Below, in pieces: positions 26,876-35,756 of a DNA stretch of 64,000 nt. Source of the stretch: Rhodococcus sp. PAMC28707 (GTDB lineage Bacteria > Actinomycetota > Actinomycetes > Mycobacteriales > Mycobacteriaceae); assembly GCF_004795915.1 (NCBI RefSeq), contig NZ_CP039253.1:620001-684000 (forward strand). The letters are read 5' to 3'. The position numbers were made by a program, and so were the translations under genes. The first letter of the stretch is position 1. The number at the start of each line of letters is the position of its first letter. The notes beneath the pieces are model-generated. The model ran no database searches. It had not been told where the DNA came from and saw only the letters and a list, made by a program, of their open reading frames with translations.

Positions 26876-28096
26876 CTAGTACTTGCTCCCTTCGCAGATG
26901 GGCATGGCGGACATGGACGTTCGTTCGGGTATCTCGGACTCTTCGCACTCCTCGCTGACCTCGGGTTCGTCGACCGCCAGCCGGTAGCCTCGTTTGACCA
27001 CGGTGTGAATGGCCTTCGGTGCGCCGAGGGCAGAGCGGAGCCGAGTCATGGCCGTTTCGACGGCGTGAGTATCTCCCCCGCCGCCGGGTAGCGATGCGAG
27101 TAGATCTTCCCGGGATACCACTCGCCCAGGTCGCTTCGACAAAGTCTTGAGCAGCGCCATGCCCGCCGGGGATACCGCACGCACTTCGCCGTCGACAACG
27201 ACACATTTGCCGCGCACGCTCAGAAGGTGGCCACCCGCGCTCAAGAGTTGGGAGCGTCGCGGTAGTTCCTCCGCAATATGACGCGCCAGCGCCCCGAGGC
27301 GAGCACGGGCCGGCTGCGTCGTCGCGACGTTCAGTTGTTCGAGAGGCGCGGCGGTGATCGGTCCTACACATACCGGCAGCACCCGGGTACGCATCGATTG
27401 CAGCAGAGGTTCGAGAACGCCGTTCTCGTGAGCTCGCATCAGCAGGGACGCCACTGCGGGCGCACTCGTGAAGCTGATGGCGTCGAGATCTCCGACGATG
27501 ACTGCTTCGATCATGCGATCTATCGGAACGCTGTCGTCCGGTGCGATCCAGCGATACACCGGAACGGGCACCACTTCTGCTCCGGCGGCACGCAATGCCT
27601 TACAAAAGTCCGGAACCGGTTCCCACTCCGTTGTTGCGCCGTGGAGTTGCACCGCAATCCTTTTGCCTTCGACCCCCTGTGCGAGAAGATGTTCGAGCAC
27701 TTCTGTCGAAGATTCCGAGGCCGGTGACCACTCTTCGCGTAGGTCGGCTGCGCGGATTGCCCCCTTGGCTTTCGGCCCACGAGCCAGTAGTCGCGACGAC
27801 GCAAGTGCTGCTCCGAGGCTTTCGGCCTGACCCCACCCGTCGGCCGCCTCGATCCAGCCTCGAAATCCAATTCCCGTCGTTGCGACGGTGATCGTCGGCG
27901 GATCGGCGATGATGCCGGCGGTGACGCGTTCCAATTCGGCGTCGTCGGACAGCGGAATGATCCGGATGGCCGGTGCGTGCATTACCGAGGCTCCACGCCG
28001 AACGAGCAGCGTCGCGAACTCCTCGGCGCGCCGCGACGCGGTGATACCGACGGCGAATCCTGCCAGAGGTTCCCCGGTCTCGGCAGTCGAGCTCAT
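26876..28096 (-). CDS. HemD-like / winged-helix nitrate assimilation regulator (NnaR type)
   Basis: 406 residues from ATG 28096, whose ATGA overlaps the nirD stop. The N-terminal part (about 1-255) is uroporphyrinogen-III synthase-like (GITASRRAEEFATLLVRRGA, DAISFTSAPAVASLL). The C-terminal part (about 265-370) is an OmpR-type DNA-binding winged helix (SPAGMALLKTLSKRPGRVVS, IHTVVKRGYRLAVDEP). This architecture matches the actinobacterial NnaR/Rv0260c group, which activates nitrite reduction genes together with GlnR. It may still make uroporphyrinogen III for siroheme, but regulation of nir genes is the better-supported role. Confidence 0.85.
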   Translation of the reverse strand: MSSTAETGEPLAGFAVGITASRRAEEFATLLVRRGASVMHAPAIRIIPLSDDAELERVTAGIIADPPTITVATTGIGFRGWIEAADGWGQAESLGAALASSRLLARGPKAKGAIRAADLREEWSPASESSTEVLEHLLAQGVEGKRIAVQLHGATTEWEPVPDFCKALRAAGAEVVPVPVYRWIAPDDSVPIDRMIEAVIVGDLDAISFTSAPAVASLLMRAHENGVLEPLLQSMRTRVLPVCVGPITAAPLEQLNVATTQPARARLGALARHIAEELPRRSQLLSAGGHLLSVRGKCVVVDGEVRAVSPAGMALLKTLSKRPGRVVSREDLLASLPGGGGDTHAVETAMTRLRSALGAPKAIHTVVKRGYRLAVDEPEVSEECEESEIPERTSMSAMPICEGSKY

Positions 28097-28506
28097 GTCG
28101 ATGCGCCACGCACGAAAATCACGCCGCCCGAGATCTTGGTCTCGAAAGATCCGAGCGAGATGTCGCTGACGTCGAGGCATCGGCCGTCGAGAAGAGAGAA
28201 GACCTGCTTGAGCAACGGCGAGGCCACAGTGGGTTCACCGCTCCGGTCGCCGACGAGACCCCTGGACATGACTGCTGCCCGGCCGAACGGATCGATGTTG
28301 CCGACCGCGAACACACGCGCATCGGGCAATGCGAACAACGCCACTTGGGTTCCTCCGCTCAGCAGAACGGCGACGCCTCGGCCAGGAACGAGCGCGTCGA
28401 CGGTGCACGCGGCAGTCCACGAGCGCGCGGATTCGGTGCCCGATGTCGTGGGCAGCTGCTGGTTCCTGTTTCTGGTGGTGCTGGTTCGAGACTCGATGAC
28501 AGTCAT
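28093..28506 (-). CDS. nirD: NirD, small subunit of assimilatory nitrite reductase
   Basis: 137 residues from ATG 28506, chosen over GTG 28509 because AGGAGG lies 6 nt upstream. The fold is Rieske-like (FALPDARVFAVGNIDPFGRA, SPLLKQVFSLLDGRCL) without the Cys and His ligands of a real Rieske centre, as expected for NirD. It partners NirB in the cytoplasm to reduce nitrite to ammonium using NAD(P)H. The gene follows nirB after 112 nt and overlaps the HemD-type regulator by 4 bp. Confidence 0.93.
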   Translation of the reverse strand: MTVIESRTSTTRNRNQQLPTTSGTESARSWTAACTVDALVPGRGVAVLLSGGTQVALFALPDARVFAVGNIDPFGRAAVMSRGLVGDRSGEPTVASPLLKQVFSLLDGRCLDVSDISLGSFETKISGGVIFVRGAST

Positions 28507-28551
28507 CACGTACCTCCTGGTGCTATTGCACGTTGCCCGTGTTTCTCGGTC

Positions 28552-28567
28552 GTTAAATAGCGGTTAC
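28552..28567 (-). promoter_or_regulatory. Possible GlnR-type box between nirB and nirD
   Basis: Read on the minus strand the sequence is GTAACCGCTATTTAAC, which fits the AC-n9-AC spacing described for actinobacterial GlnR sites. It lies 46 nt upstream of the nirD start. One isolated site inside a likely operon is weak evidence. Confidence 0.3.
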
Positions 28568-28618
28568 TCAGATGTGCACATGCGGTCCGATGCCCCGGGA
28601 GGCTGTGTGAGCGATATC

Positions 28619-31135
28619 TCAACCGCCGAAAGCCGGCATCCCCATCAGCACCGGAACCTTGCGCTCACCCGACTCGTCGAAGGCGATGGTCGGATCGATC
28701 GCCTCGGGCACATTCACGAACGAGACGAATCTGCCCAACTTCTCCTCGTCCTCGAGAACGCCTGCCCATTCGTCCTTGTATCCGGCCACATGGCGGTCCA
28801 TATCGGCCTCGAGTTCGGCGCCGATCCCCAGGCTGTCCTCGCAGACGATGGCCTTCAGATGCTCGAGACCACCATCGAGCGCATCGAGCCACGGCGCGGT
28901 CCGCTGCAAACGGTCCGCGGTCCGCACATAGAACATGAGGTACCGGTCGATGTAGCTGACTAGGGTGGCGTCGTCGAGATTCGATGCGAGCAACCGCGCA
29001 TGCCTGGGCGATTGGCCGCCATTGCCGCCGACGTACAGATTCCAACCGCCTTCGGTAGCGATGACGCCGACATCCTTACCCCGCGCCTCCGCACATTCGC
29101 GAGCACAACCGGAGACACCGAACTTGATCTTGTGGGGCGAGCGCAGGCCTCGGTATCGATTCTCGAGGTCAACGGCCATCCCCACCGAATCCTGGACGCC
29201 GTAACGGCACCAACTCGATCCGACGCAACTCTTGACCGTGCGCAACGACTTACCGTAGGCCTGACCGGATTCCATGCCCGCGTCCACCAACCGCTTCCAG
29301 ATCGCAGGTAGCTGCTCCACGCGGGCTCCGAACATGTCTATTCGCTGACCGCCGGTGACCTTGGTGTACAGACCGAAATCTCGTGCCACCTCACCGATGA
29401 CGATGAGTTGTTCGGCCGTGCACTCCCCTCCCGGCATGCGTGGAACAACGGAATACGTGCCGTTCTTCTGAATGTTGGCCAGGAAATGATCGTTGGTGTC
29501 CTGTAGAGATGCCTGCTCACCGTCGAGGATATGGTCCGAGGACGTCGAGGCCAGGATCGAAGCTACGACCGGCTTGCAGATGTCGCATCCAGTCCCTTTG
29601 CCGTACTTGACGATCAGCGAAGAGAACGTGCGGGTGTTCGTCGCCCGAACGATCTCGAACAGCTCGGCACGTGAGTGACCGAAGTGCTCGCACAGCGCCT
29701 TCGACATCACCACACCCGATGCGGAAAGAAGCGCCTTGATCGACGGAAGGCATCCCCCACACGTCGTGCCGGCGTTCGTACAGCTCTTCACCGAGGCTAG
29801 ATCACAGGCCCCCTCCGCTATCGCGTTGCAGATCGCACCCTTGCTCACACCGTTGCACGAACAGATCTCGACATCAATCGGCAACGCACCGATCCCGACT
29901 TCCTCGGCTGCAGGGGAAATCAACGATGCTGGATCGCCGGGAAGTTCCCGTCCGACCAAAGGGCGAAGCAGTGAGTACGCGGCAGCATCCCCGACGAGGA
30001 TTCCACCGAGCAAGGTCTTCGCATCGTCGGAGACGACCAACTTGGCGTACGTCCCTTTCGGAGCGTCACCGAAGACAACCTCGAGCGCTCCCGGTGTGAG
30101 AGCCATGGCGTCGCCGAAGCTGGCGACGTCGACACCCATGAGCTTGAGCTTGGTGGACATATCGGCACCGGGGAATTCCGCTGCACCGCCGAGCAATCGG
30201 TCGGCCACGACCTCTGCCGTCGAATAACCAGGGGCGACGAGCCCGTAGGAAGTCCCTTCGACTGCGGCACATTCTCCGATGGCGTAGACATCGGGATCGA
30301 CCGTGCGGCAACCGACGTCCACCAAAATCCCGCCGCGCTCACCCACTTCGAGGCCGCAGTCCCGAGCAAGGCGATCCTGTGGCCGCACACCGGCCGAGAA
30401 CACCAGCAGCGCTGCATCGATGACGCTGCCGTCGGACAACTCCACCGAAAGCCCTGCCCCGTCGGCATTCTCGGTGATCGACGAGGTACCGACACCGGTG
30501 TGGACGGTCAGCCCGAGATCGGTGACCAGACGTGCCAACAGCGCGCCACCACCCTCGTCGACCTGAAGCGGCATCAGTCGCGGAGCGAATTCGACGACAT
30601 GGGGCGTCATGCCCATCTTTTGCAGCGCGTTGGCTGCTTCGAGTCCGAGTAGACCTCCGCCCACCACGACACCCACCGCGCCTGGACCCGCCGCGTCCGC
30701 GCAGGCCCTGATCCGGTCCAGGTCGTCGAGCGTGCGGTAGACGAAGCACTCCGGGCGATCGTGCCCGGTGATCGGAGGAACGAAAGGGTAGGAACCGGTA
30801 GCGAATACGAGGGTGTCGTAGTCGACGGTCTCGCCGGTCGATGTCGTGACCGTCTTCGTTGCGCGGTCGATGCGCTCGGCTCGCACACCGATTCGCAGAT
30901 CGACGGCTGTGTTACCGAGATCGCTTGTGTCGTCGAGATAGTCGTTACCCGCCAGCGCGAGCTCCCGGTGATCCCAGGCGCCCACATAGGACGAAAGCCC
31001 CACTCTGTCGTAGGCGGGCAATGCCTCCTCGCAGAGCACTGTCACCTTCCAGTCGGACGCGGTGTCTCGCGCGCGGAGAGCCTCCACGAATCGGTGACCT
31101 ACCATGCCGTGTCCTACAACCACCGCGTTCTTCAC
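28619..31135 (-). CDS. nirB: NirB, large subunit of assimilatory nitrite reductase
   Basis: 838 residues, the usual length, from GTG 31135 with AAAGGA about 9 nt upstream. The N-terminal half is an FAD/NAD(P)H oxidoreductase (VVGHGMVGH, FATGSYPFVPP, VVVGGGLLGLEAA). A [2Fe-2S] BFD-type domain has C425, C427, C459 and C462. The siroheme/[4Fe-4S] domain has C637, C643, C677 and C681 (SCVGSSWC and SGCARECA). With NirD it reduces nitrite to ammonium. Transcription probably comes from narK upstream. Confidence 0.97.
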   Translation of the reverse strand: MKNAVVVGHGMVGHRFVEALRARDTASDWKVTVLCEEALPAYDRVGLSSYVGAWDHRELALAGNDYLDDTSDLGNTAVDLRIGVRAERIDRATKTVTTSTGETVDYDTLVFATGSYPFVPPITGHDRPECFVYRTLDDLDRIRACADAAGPGAVGVVVGGGLLGLEAANALQKMGMTPHVVEFAPRLMPLQVDEGGGALLARLVTDLGLTVHTGVGTSSITENADGAGLSVELSDGSVIDAALLVFSAGVRPQDRLARDCGLEVGERGGILVDVGCRTVDPDVYAIGECAAVEGTSYGLVAPGYSTAEVVADRLLGGAAEFPGADMSTKLKLMGVDVASFGDAMALTPGALEVVFGDAPKGTYAKLVVSDDAKTLLGGILVGDAAAYSLLRPLVGRELPGDPASLISPAAEEVGIGALPIDVEICSCNGVSKGAICNAIAEGACDLASVKSCTNAGTTCGGCLPSIKALLSASGVVMSKALCEHFGHSRAELFEIVRATNTRTFSSLIVKYGKGTGCDICKPVVASILASTSSDHILDGEQASLQDTNDHFLANIQKNGTYSVVPRMPGGECTAEQLIVIGEVARDFGLYTKVTGGQRIDMFGARVEQLPAIWKRLVDAGMESGQAYGKSLRTVKSCVGSSWCRYGVQDSVGMAVDLENRYRGLRSPHKIKFGVSGCARECAEARGKDVGVIATEGGWNLYVGGNGGQSPRHARLLASNLDDATLVSYIDRYLMFYVRTADRLQRTAPWLDALDGGLEHLKAIVCEDSLGIGAELEADMDRHVAGYKDEWAGVLEDEEKLGRFVSFVNVPEAIDPTIAFDESGERKVPVLMGMPAFGG

Positions 31136-31189
31136 GTGAGTTGTCCTTTCGAGAATTTCGGGTCGAACAATGTTCGAGGAGAAGAGAAG

Positions 31190-32680
31190 TCAGACCGCGA
31201 CGGGTGCGTTCGTCTTCTTGCCTTCGAGAACCCGCGGCTTACGCAGATAAACGGCCCACGTCACTGCACAGCACACGACATAGAAGACGAGAAACACCCA
31301 GAAGGCCGTGGTTGCGGACTTCGCCGCGCCCGAGTACGAAGCTCGCAGCACGAGGTTGATTCCCACACCACCCAAAGCCCCTATGGCACCGGCAATTCCG
31401 ATGAGCGCGCCGGACATCCTACGCGAGAAATGCTGCTGTTCCTCGACGCTCATGCCCTGCAGTTCAACGGACTTGGCGGCGAAGATCGCAGGAATCATCT
31501 TGTAGACCGAACCGTTGCCGATGCCGGACAGAAGGAACAGAAGAATGAACCCGATCACGAAAAGGGTCATCATGGTTCCGGTGGCAGCACCTGCGGTGTT
31601 GTCGTCCCACGTGCCTGCGGCAACCAGGATCCCGGTGGAGAAGACCATCGCCACGAACGTGTACAGCGTGATCTTGCCACCACCGATCTTGTCGGCGAGC
31701 TTGCCACCGAACGGTCGTGAAATCGATCCGAGCAAAGGTCCGAGAAATGCGATCTGAGCTGCGTGCAACGATGCTTGTGCCTGCTGGGCTGCGGTGGCGG
31801 GAGCGCCGTCGGTGATTCCGGCAAGGAAATTGATCTGCAGAACCTGACCGAACGCAAAACTGAATCCGATGAACGAGCCGAACGTTCCGACGTAGAGGAA
31901 GGCTATCCACCAGGAATCGGAGAACCTGAGAACGTCGATCATCGAGCGGCCGTTAGTCTTCTGGTTCTCGAGGTTGTCCATGAAGAGTGCGGCACCGACG
32001 GCGGCGATCGCGATGAAGACGAGGTAGACGGCACACACGATTTCGGGAGCCGTGTTGCCGATCGTGGCGATGACCAACAGGCCGATGAGTTGAATGACAG
32101 GCACACCGATGTTTCCACCGCCGGCGTTCAGCCCGAGTGCCCACCCCTTTTCGCGCTGCGGATAGAAGGCGTTGATGTTGGTCATCGAGGACGCGAAGTT
32201 GCCACCACCGAGGCCGGCAAAGGCTGCGACGACGATGTAGGTGGTGTACGACGCCGGGTTCAGCATGAAGTACATGGTCAGTATCGTCGGGATCAACAGG
32301 ACGAGGGCGCTGAAGATCGTCCAGTTACGACCGCCGAATTTGGCTGTCGCAAACGTGTACGGAACCCGAAGGATCGCTCCGACCAGCGTTGGCACCGCGA
32401 CGAGGAAGAACTTGCCTGCCGCGTCGATGCCGTAGACCGACACGGGCATGAACAGAACCATCACGGACCAGATCGACCAGATGGAGAATCCGACGTGCTC
32501 GGCGACGACGGACCAGATCAAATTCCGCTTCGCGATCGTCTTGCCCCCGGCCTCCCACGCCTCGACGTCCTCGGAGTTCCAGTGGCTGATGCGGTGCTCG
32601 ATCGACACCGGAACGCGTCCTCGCTCGGGCGTCGCTGTCGAAGCATCTTGGGCTGGTGGTGCCTCGGGAATGCTGGTCAC
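31190..32680 (-). CDS. narK: NarK-family nitrate/nitrite transporter
   Basis: 496 residues from GTG 32680, chosen because AGGAGG lies 6 nt upstream and the ORF before it is not conserved-looking. Twelve hydrophobic helices can be traced. The nitrate signature regions are visible as AAFAGLGGGNFASSMTNINA and GLNAGGGNIGVPVIQL in the first half and LSGIGNGSVYKMIP in the second. It belongs to the major facilitator superfamily and brings nitrate in or nitrite out at the plasma membrane. It precedes nirB by 54 nt on the same strand, so narK-nirB-nirD-hemD-cbiX form one likely operon. Confidence 0.94.
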   Translation of the reverse strand: MTSIPEAPPAQDASTATPERGRVPVSIEHRISHWNSEDVEAWEAGGKTIAKRNLIWSVVAEHVGFSIWSIWSVMVLFMPVSVYGIDAAGKFFLVAVPTLVGAILRVPYTFATAKFGGRNWTIFSALVLLIPTILTMYFMLNPASYTTYIVVAAFAGLGGGNFASSMTNINAFYPQREKGWALGLNAGGGNIGVPVIQLIGLLVIATIGNTAPEIVCAVYLVFIAIAAVGAALFMDNLENQKTNGRSMIDVLRFSDSWWIAFLYVGTFGSFIGFSFAFGQVLQINFLAGITDGAPATAAQQAQASLHAAQIAFLGPLLGSISRPFGGKLADKIGGGKITLYTFVAMVFSTGILVAAGTWDDNTAGAATGTMMTLFVIGFILLFLLSGIGNGSVYKMIPAIFAAKSVELQGMSVEEQQHFSRRMSGALIGIAGAIGALGGVGINLVLRASYSGAAKSATTAFWVFLVFYVVCCAVTWAVYLRKPRVLEGKKTNAPVAV

Positions 32681-32834
32681 GTGGGCCTCCTGATCGCGTG
32701 GGAGACCCAAAGGTAGAAAAACCGTGTTGCGGGGGCGCTGCCTGCGGTGACCTGTCGATTAACTTGCTCTCACGTGGCAAAACCGCTACCCGTGAGGTCG
32801 TCGACGCTACGACCCTGCGGTCAGGACCCCACGG

Positions 32835-34100
32835 TCACCAGGTGTCTTCGAGCATGCGCGGACGGCAGCACAGGTACCCGGCGAAGAGCAGAACCGCAAC
32901 ACATCCGGTCAGGAGGAGCATCGGTATTCCCCAGCCCCCGGAGAGTGTGTGCAGCAGTCCGAACGACAGCGGCCCGGTGGCCGATACGACGTATCCGAGG
33001 CCCTGGGTGAATCCCGAGAGTGCCGAGGATCCGGCATGGGTGCGGGTGCGGAGATTGATGAGTGTCAACGACATCGGGAATGTCATCGTGCCGAGTCCGA
33101 TGAGGCATACCCAGAGAACAGTTCCGGCGGTCGGCGAGAAATACAGTCCGGCAAACCCGATGAGGTAGAAGACGGCAGCCGCGATGACCAAGCCGTACGG
33201 GTTGCGCAGGCGCGCGCACAGCGACGGGGCGGCCAGCGAGGAAATCAGACCCATGCCGCCGAACGCTGCGACCGAGGCACCGGCGAAGGCCTCACTGATG
33301 CCCGAATCGGTGAGGATCGTCGGTAGCCAGGTCAGCATCGAGTAGGTGATGAACGAGGTCATCGCGAACATGCCGACCATTCCCCATGCCAGCGACGAGA
33401 GCCAGATTTTGCCTTCCGAATGCTCCGGCACGGCCGCTATGCTCGCCGCTTCCCTGCCATCACGCTCACGGCGTGAGAGAACGACACCGAGCCATGGCAC
33501 TGCTGCCGCCACCCCCACCACGGCCCACATCCCGATCGAGATACGCCATCCGAATGCCTCCGCGACGGGAACTGCCAACAGCGGAGGGACCATCGTGCTG
33601 ATCTGCATGGCACAGATGTAGAGGGTGCTGACCACGGCCAGACGATCGGAGAAGTAGCGCTTCACCAGCGGCGGAAGGACGACGTTCCCGATTCCCATGC
33701 CTGCCAGCGCGAGTGCCGACAAGGCGAGGAGCGAGCCGGTCCCCGGCGCGAATGCTCGGGTAGCCATGCCGAGGGTCGTCGCCAACATCGCCACGAGGGC
33801 GGCGCGCTCGAGTCCGATTCTCTTGACGATGAGGGGTGTCAGAAGGCCGAAGACGGCGAACATCGCCGGTGGGAGCATTCCGACCAGTCCGACGACCGTG
33901 GATCCGAAGTGGAGTTCGTCGCCGATACGCCCGAACAGTGGGCTGATCGAGGTCACGGCGGCACGCAATGTCAGCGCTGACAGAACGATGGCCGCGAAGA
34001 CGAGTAGACGTCCTCGGACCAGATGCCTGGCGTGGGTCCTGTCGTTGGACTCTGTTACTGCAGCGGGACTCACCACCAAATCATAGGATGACCGGATCAT
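32835..34100 (-). CDS. CynX/NimT-type MFS transporter
   Basis: 421 residues from ATG 34100 (MIRSSYDLVVSPAAV); the ATG lies within a short palindrome, so a later GTG near 34076 is possible. About 12 transmembrane segments are visible (LLVFAAIVLSALTLRAAVTS opens the first). Segments LRAAVTSISPLFGRIG, NVVLPPLVKRYF and GFTQGLGYVVSATGPL resemble the CynX/NimT cyanate-nitroimidazole transporter group. The substrate is unknown. It is divergent from a FadR-type GntR regulator that is its likely controller. Confidence 0.85.
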   Translation of the reverse strand: MIRSSYDLVVSPAAVTESNDRTHARHLVRGRLLVFAAIVLSALTLRAAVTSISPLFGRIGDELHFGSTVVGLVGMLPPAMFAVFGLLTPLIVKRIGLERAALVAMLATTLGMATRAFAPGTGSLLALSALALAGMGIGNVVLPPLVKRYFSDRLAVVSTLYICAMQISTMVPPLLAVPVAEAFGWRISIGMWAVVGVAAAVPWLGVVLSRRERDGREAASIAAVPEHSEGKIWLSSLAWGMVGMFAMTSFITYSMLTWLPTILTDSGISEAFAGASVAAFGGMGLISSLAAPSLCARLRNPYGLVIAAAVFYLIGFAGLYFSPTAGTVLWVCLIGLGTMTFPMSLTLINLRTRTHAGSSALSGFTQGLGYVVSATGPLSFGLLHTLSGGWGIPMLLLTGCVAVLLFAGYLCCRPRMLEDTW

Positions 34101-34101
34101 C
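34087..34101. promoter_or_regulatory. Short palindrome at the transporter/GntR divergent promoter
   Basis: GATGA-CCGGA-TCATC is a 5-bp inverted repeat overlapping the annotated transporter start and 55 nt before the GntR start. It is a plausible operator for the neighbouring GntR protein, but short. Confidence 0.3.
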
Positions 34102-34155
34102 TGACGCAAAGCCTTAAACTGGCCTACACATCGAGAAGACAACGGGGAGTCACGC

Positions 34156-34818
34156 GTGCAGCAAGTTCAGCGTTCCAGTCTGATATCACAGGTCACTGCT
34201 CAGCTTCGCGAGGAGATCGTGGCCAAGCGTTGGCCAATCGGTACGCGTATTCCGGCAGAACCCGAGCTGTGCGAGTTGACCGGTACCGGTCGAAATACTG
34301 TCCGAGAAGCCGTGCAGGCTCTGGTCCACGCTGGAATGCTCGAGCGAAGGCAGGGATCGGGAACGTATGTGATGACGGTGTCGGATCTGGGCGGCGCGCT
34401 GGGAAAATATTTTGCCGACGCGCAGGACCGTGATGTCACCGAGCTACGACGCACCCTCGAGGTCACCGCGGCTATGCTTGCCGCCGAGCGAGCCGACGGA
34501 GACGACATCAGCGCACTACGAGAGGCACTCGCCGCACGAAATCTTGCCTGGACAACTAGTTCTCGCGACGACGCGATCGCGATCGATGCGCAGTTTCATC
34601 GCGCAATCGTCGCCGCTTCCCACAACGCCATCTATCTGGAGTTCTACGATTCGCTACTGCCGGTGATCCGCCGGGCCATGCATCATCACGCCGCCGAACA
34701 CGAAAACGACTATGTGGACGAACATGCCGCGCTGGTCGAGGCCGTAGCGGCAGGCGACCCTCTACGTGCGGGCGAGGCAGCACGTGTGTTCTTCCGCGAA
34801 CTCGGGGCGGACCACTGA
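34156..34818 (+). CDS. GntR-family regulator, FadR (FCD) subgroup
   Basis: 220 residues from GTG 34156. The winged helix spans about residues 5-75 (LISQVTAQLREEIVAKRWPI, ELTGTGRNTVREAVQALVHA). The C-terminal all-helical FCD domain follows, with metal-site candidates in DAQFHRAIVAASHN, MHHHAAEHE and DEHAALVEAVAAGD. It sits head-to-head with the CynX-type transporter, the usual arrangement for local regulation. The ligand is unknown. Its stop is one base from the stop of the convergent TIGR02569 gene. Confidence 0.9.
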   Translation: MQQVQRSSLISQVTAQLREEIVAKRWPIGTRIPAEPELCELTGTGRNTVREAVQALVHAGMLERRQGSGTYVMTVSDLGGALGKYFADAQDRDVTELRRTLEVTAAMLAAERADGDDISALREALAARNLAWTTSSRDDAIAIDAQFHRAIVAASHNAIYLEFYDSLLPVIRRAMHHHAAEHENDYVDEHAALVEAVAAGDPLRAGEAARVFFRELGADH

Positions 34819-34819
34819 A

Positions 34820-35674
34820 CTAAAGGATCAGCCGTACCAAATCGGCCGTCCGCGCGAGCCCGGGGAAAGCTTCGGGCGTCGAGCGCGGATGCAGCGCATG
34901 CACCGCGAACCGAAAGATCAAGGCACGCAACAACATTTGTGACCATTCGGGAAGATCGTCCCAGCGCCCGATCAAAGCATCGTCCGCTCCACCCCACGAA
35001 ATGGCATCGACCACGGCCACCGCTGCGGCCCATGACGTCGGACGCCAATACGGGGTGATGTCGGTGAGGCCAGGGGCTTCGCTGCCGTCGAACAGCACCG
35101 TGCCGAACAAATCGCCGTGCACCAACTGGTCTGCCGACTCGACAGGTCTGCGCAGACTCGCGAACTGCTTGATCAATTCGAGGCTCTGACGCCCGTCTTC
35201 GGAGGTCACTTCCGGAGCGCCCGCACCCCGCGCCGCACGCAGGGGAACAGCCTCCCAAGCCGCCCGATCTGCCGCAACGAACACATCCACATCCGCCCAC
35301 GGGGCAACGGGCGGCTGCACCAGAAAGCGAGGGCGCTCCAACTGGGCCGTTGCCGCATGCAGCCGCATCGACAGCGACACGACCTCGTCGTGCCGCGGTT
35401 CCGGCGAACCCTCGATGAAGGTGTCAGCGCGCCAACTACTGACTACGTAACGCCCGTCGGTCGACCGGACGGGACGCGCAAGGCGGACACCGTCGACGGC
35501 CAGGGTCTCGCGAACCTTCGCCGACCACGCAGCACGCGCGTGATCTGCGACAGGCGAAAGCACGACATCACCGAGTCGCCACCCACCGTCCCAGTCGGCA
35601 CCGAGCGGCGTGGGCGGTACATCGCGCAACCCGAATGTGGAGATCACGTGTTGAGGGGGTTCCACTGAGCTCAC
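34820..35674 (-). CDS. TIGR02569 family protein
   Basis: 284 residues from GTG 35674 (VSSVEPPQHVISTFGLRDVP); GTG 35683 is an alternative. Segments LVHGDLFGTVLFDGSEAPGLT and ITPYWRPTSWAAAVAVVDAI recall the phosphotransferase-fold TIGR02569 family of actinobacteria (Rv3205c type), with an HGD motif like that of aminoglycoside phosphotransferase-fold proteins. No substrate is known, and the usual DxD metal loop is not clear. It is followed upstream by moeZ on the same strand, 82 nt apart. Confidence 0.8.
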   Translation of the reverse strand: MSSVEPPQHVISTFGLRDVPPTPLGADWDGGWRLGDVVLSPVADHARAAWSAKVRETLAVDGVRLARPVRSTDGRYVVSSWRADTFIEGSPEPRHDEVVSLSMRLHAATAQLERPRFLVQPPVAPWADVDVFVAADRAAWEAVPLRAARGAGAPEVTSEDGRQSLELIKQFASLRRPVESADQLVHGDLFGTVLFDGSEAPGLTDITPYWRPTSWAAAVAVVDAISWGGADDALIGRWDDLPEWSQMLLRALIFRFAVHALHPRSTPEAFPGLARTADLVRLIL

Positions 35675-35756
35675 AACTCTCACGCTACCGCCGACTAGCC
35701 GCACCGCTCCGCAGGCGCGCGTGGAGTACGACCGGCCGAACCGTGCCGACATGCGA

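Noticed and set aside
31763..32716. 317-codon plus-strand ORF opposite narK
   Set aside because: Asp/Glu/Arg-rich antisense frame; the transporter helices fill the opposite strand.
32681..32834. GlnR site in the narK promoter
   Set aside because: The best candidate, GTTAATCGACAGGTCAC read on the minus strand, does not fit the AC-n9-AC spacing well enough.
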